Part shown: positions 18,988 to 21,127 of the stretch, in pieces
How the letters are laid out: each line of letters begins with the position of its first letter
Numbering within the stretch: position 1 is the stretch's first letter
From: Purshia tridentata
Lineage: Eukaryota; Streptophyta; Magnoliopsida; Rosales; Rosaceae
Assembly: GCA_003254885.1 (NCBI GenBank)
Contig: QANT01008630.1
Coordinates: 1-21,127 of the forward strand
Reading direction: 5' to 3'
DNA length: 21,127 bases
Made by a program: the position numbers and the translations under genes
Notes under the pieces: model-generated
What the model saw: the letters and a program-made list of their open reading frames with translations, nothing else
What the model was told of the DNA's origin: nothing
Databases searched by the model: none

Positions 18988-19668
18988 CCTTCTGTTGATT
19001 ATGGAACAATGTTAGGATTGCAAACACAATATATAAAAAATCAAACTACCGAAAGTCTTCAATAATATTACTCAAAGTATAAATTCACAAATACAACAAT
19101 TAAATACAATTACAAAAATGTAAACTTTAACTCAATCTATTATAGAATAATGTAAAGGAAAGTAAATAGAGGCTTGCCTTAGCAATGTCTTAAGACATAT
19201 ATTTCATCCCTACTCTTATACTTGTAGTTTCAGATGGGTGTCCGTTCTTTGGATACAACTATCTAATTCAAAGTAGAGCACTCAAACTTTGAATTCTAGC
19301 AATGTGTTTATTCTCTCAAGTATATGACAACTCTAATCTCCTTGAAGAACTAACAATACTCAACTTAATTCTATCTCTAAATTCTATGTGAAGATGTTTA
19401 TTTATAGGAATTGGAAGATTGCAACCTTTCACAATGAGAAGTTGCAATCCTTCACATGTAACTGTTCACAATGAAAAGTTATAACTCTTCTCGATGAGAA
19501 GTTGCAACCCATATATATTAAAAGGTTATCTCTATAAAAACTAATTGCAACCCTTCATAATTAATGAGAAGTTGCAACCTAAATTTCAAGTGAGAAGTCA
19601 CACCTTTTTACAAAAATTGAAAAGATATAACTTTTAAGATTTCTATTCAAACATATTCTAACACCTTC
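18988..19668 (-). mobile_element. Solo LTR of a retrotransposon (Copia-like) with 5-bp target duplication
   Basis: The LTR spans 18993-19663. On the minus strand it begins TGTTAGAATATG and ends ATAATCAACA, the standard TG..CA form. Identical CCTTC flanks (18988-18992 and 19664-19668) are the target duplication. A TATA box TATAAATA sits at 19406-19399 in the minus orientation and repeated motifs lie upstream of it, as in a U3 region. No internal retrotransposon sequence remains, so it arose by LTR-LTR recombination. Assignment to Copia is by general appearance. Confidence 0.85.
19413..19606 (-). repeat. U3 repeat array of the solo LTR
   Basis: An approximately 16-bp motif (plus-strand ATGAGAAGTTGCAACC) recurs at 19434, 19471, 19494, 19564 and 19590, plus a partial at 19413-19430, at uneven spacing and with variable identity. 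It lies upstream of the LTR's TATA box, where repeated enhancer-like boxes occur in several plant retrotransposons. Confidence 0.75.
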
Positions 19669-19856
19669 AAATTGGAGAGAGAGAGAGAGAGGCATGAGAA
19701 GGAGGGGAAAGAGAGAAAGGCAGGGGATAAACAGCCATGAACTATTCTGAGTTCACACATCATTCGATAGGAGCCATCTGAATATATGCAAATGTTTGGA
19801 AGAGGGTAGTTGCCACTAAATAAGTCATCAATATAAGGTTGTCACCCATGAATAAN

Positions 19857-19970
19857 GATGGGGATGATAAACGGGGCCGGGTTCGAATTCGGGGATTTAA
19901 ATGGGGACCCGAGTCGGGGGCGGGGCGGGGATGGTATTTGGTCCCCCGTCCCCGGCCCCGCCCCGATTAC
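19857..19970. mobile_element. GC-rich fold-back fragment of a non-autonomous hAT-like element
   Basis: Begins GATGGGGATGATAAACGGGG, like the start of common plant hAT-like elements. It contains a strong stem between the G-rich arm at about 19916-19933 and the C-rich arm at about 19943-19964. Composition is far from the AT-rich surroundings. Only one end is visible, and an N at 19856 directly precedes it. Confidence 0.5.
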
Positions 19971-20019
19971 ATATACATTCTATTATTTTAATATTAAAAT
20001 TTTATGACAGAAACTAGAA

Positions 20020-20100
20020 GCCTTGTGAATCGAACTCAAGACCTCAATGAAGAAACACCTGCGCCTTACCAACAAGCTAAGTTGTTCTTGTGAGCTTATT
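20020..20100 (-). repeat. tRNA-derived sequence (SINE head or tRNA pseudogene)
   Basis: On the minus strand a box A-like TAGCTTGTTGG (20079-20069) is followed 31 bp later by a box B-like GAGTTCGATTC (20037-20027), a normal spacing for an internal RNA polymerase III promoter. The cloverleaf is imperfect: the T-stem has a mismatch and no proper acceptor stem was found. I therefore read it as a SINE head or decayed tRNA, not a working tRNA gene. Confidence 0.45.
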
Positions 20101-20133
20101 CTTCCAATATATATATTTATACATACTCTACTT

Positions 20134-21016
20134 ACCCTATACCCTAAACCCTATACCCTAAACCCTCATACCCTAAACCCTAAACCCTAAACCCTAAACC
20201 CCCATACCCTAAACCCTAAACTCCCATATATACCCTATACCCTATACCCTAAACCCCCATATATACCTATACCCTAAACTCTAAATCTCATATATATCCT
20301 ATACCTTAAACACCCATACCCTAAACCCCCATACATACCCTATACCATAAACCCTAAACCCTAAACCCCTATATATATCCTATACCCTAAACCCCCATAT
20401 ATCCTATACCCTAAACCCCCATATATATCCTATACCCTAAACCTCATATATACTTTATACCTTAAAACCCTATACCCTATATCCTAAATCTTACCCACCA
20501 TATACCATATACCCTNTCCTAAATCTTACCCACCATATACCATATACCCTATACCCTATAGACTTTATACCCTAAACCCTAATACTCGAAACCCCAAACA
20601 CCCAAACCCCAAACCCCAAACCCNAACCCTAATACCCGAAACCCCAAACACCCAAACCCCAAACACCCAAACCCCAAACCCTAAACACCCAAACCCCAAA
20701 CTCCTAAACCCCAAAGTTTAAACCCTAAACACCCAAACCCCAAACTCCTAAACCCCAAAGTTTAAACCCTAAACACCCAAACCCCAAACCCCAAACCCTA
20801 AACCCCAAACCCTAAACTCCTAAACCCCAAACCCTAAACTCCTAAACCCCAAAGTTTAAACTCTAAACACCCAAACCCTTAAATTATAATAAATACCCTA
20901 AACCCCAAACAAAATCTTTATAAAGTTAGTATTTAAATTATAGTAAATACCCTAAACCCTTGAACCATACCCTATATAAAAGTTAGTATTTAAATTATAA
21001 TAAATACCCTAAACAA
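20134..21016 (+). repeat. Degenerate telomere-like (CCCTAAA) repeat tract
   Basis: About 880 bp built from CCCTAAA, the C-strand of the plant telomere repeat, and variants (CCCTATA, CCCAAA, CCCCAAA). Sub-blocks can be seen: CCCATATATACCCTATACCCTA-type units to about 20480; a 44-bp higher-order unit at 20716-20759 with flanking partial copies; and from 20879 an AT-rich unit (AGTTAGTATTTAAATTATA plus AATACCCTAAAC) repeated three to four times. At a chromosome's right end the plus strand should carry TTTAGGG, so this is an interstitial or misplaced tract, not an intact terminus. Confidence 0.85.
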
Positions 21017-21107
21017 AAGTTAGTATTTAAATAGTAAATATAATCATAGTGATATTGTTTTATTTTATTTTGTTTAGTTTTAATACCCTACTAATGTAAT
21101 GTATATG

Positions 21108-21126
21108 AAAAAAAAAAAAAAAAAAA
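21108..21126 (+). repeat. Poly(A) run at window edge
   Basis: Nineteen consecutive A bases followed by C at the last position. It may be the tail of a retroposed sequence on the plus strand, but nothing upstream identifies one. Confidence 0.5.
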
Positions 21127-21127
21127 C

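Larger units (their letters stand above)
18672..19855. mobile_element. TIR DNA transposon, copy 2 (damaged, interrupted by a solo LTR)
   Basis: Starts GGGAAATTTATGCATACCC, like the consensus end of copy 1, and stays alignable with copy 1 in the same orientation (shared TTTGTTTCCAAAAAGACC, ATGCAAATGTTTGGAA-type and AGTCATCAA stretches). It carries a 671-bp LTR insertion, lacks roughly 110 bp present in copy 1, and stops at the N at 19856, so its right third, minisatellite and right inverted repeat are missing. Confidence 0.8.

Noticed and set aside
20134..21127. Tract considered as the true chromosome terminus
   Set aside because: The strand orientation is opposite to that expected at a right-hand end, and the repeats are degenerate and followed by non-telomeric sequence.

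Overview
The window is plant nuclear DNA, most likely from a eudicot. Four things support this: an intron-rich gene whose protein matches plant RAD50, AT-rich introns and intergenic DNA, several plant-type transposon remnants, and a long degenerate tract of the plant telomere motif CCCTAAA. I cannot name the species from sequence alone.

The only complete gene is RAD50, on the minus strand (start codon 14546-14544, stop codon 705-703). I rebuilt it as 25 coding exons with GT..AG introns throughout. The exons sum to 3951 nt, or 1316 codons plus a stop, which equals my recollection of the Arabidopsis RAD50 length. All key parts are present: Walker A, Q-loop, a CPCC zinc hook in the middle of a long coiled coil, the ABC signature, Walker B, D-loop and H-loop. 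The true C-terminus lies in a separate 40-nt last exon. Reading through its upstream intron would give a false short tail. RAD50 works with MRE11 and NBS1 in DNA-break sensing, end processing, recombination and telomere maintenance.

Left edge (1-78): a plus-strand reading frame runs in from outside the window and ends at 78, tail-to-tail with RAD50. Eight residues resemble plant pyrrolidone-carboxyl peptidases, but the rest does not, so this is tentative. The RAD50 introns hold a 5'-truncated LINE-1 relic (intron 14), a roughly 180-bp tandem duplication with internal inverted repeats (intron 16) and a possible LTR-like insertion (intron 6).

Right of RAD50 (14781-21127) there are no genes, only nested transposon remnants. 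These are: a 1215-bp terminal-inverted-repeat element with an 8-bp target duplication, starting 235 bp upstream of the RAD50 start codon and carrying a G-rich 32-bp minisatellite; a PIF/Harbinger-like 601-bp element; one end of a hAT-like element; and a second copy of the 1.2-kb family, interrupted by a solo LTR with a perfect 5-bp target duplication. A GC-rich fold-back fragment, a tRNA-derived box A/box B sequence and about 880 bp of degenerate telomere-like repeats follow. Single N bases at 20516 and 20624 each sit between near-identical copies of the same sequence, so the local assembly is doubtful.

I found no new coding system. The points most worth a second look are the nested transposon stratigraphy, the transposon in the RAD50 promoter, an overlapping upstream ORF at the RAD50 start, and the telomere-like tract with its assembly artefacts.
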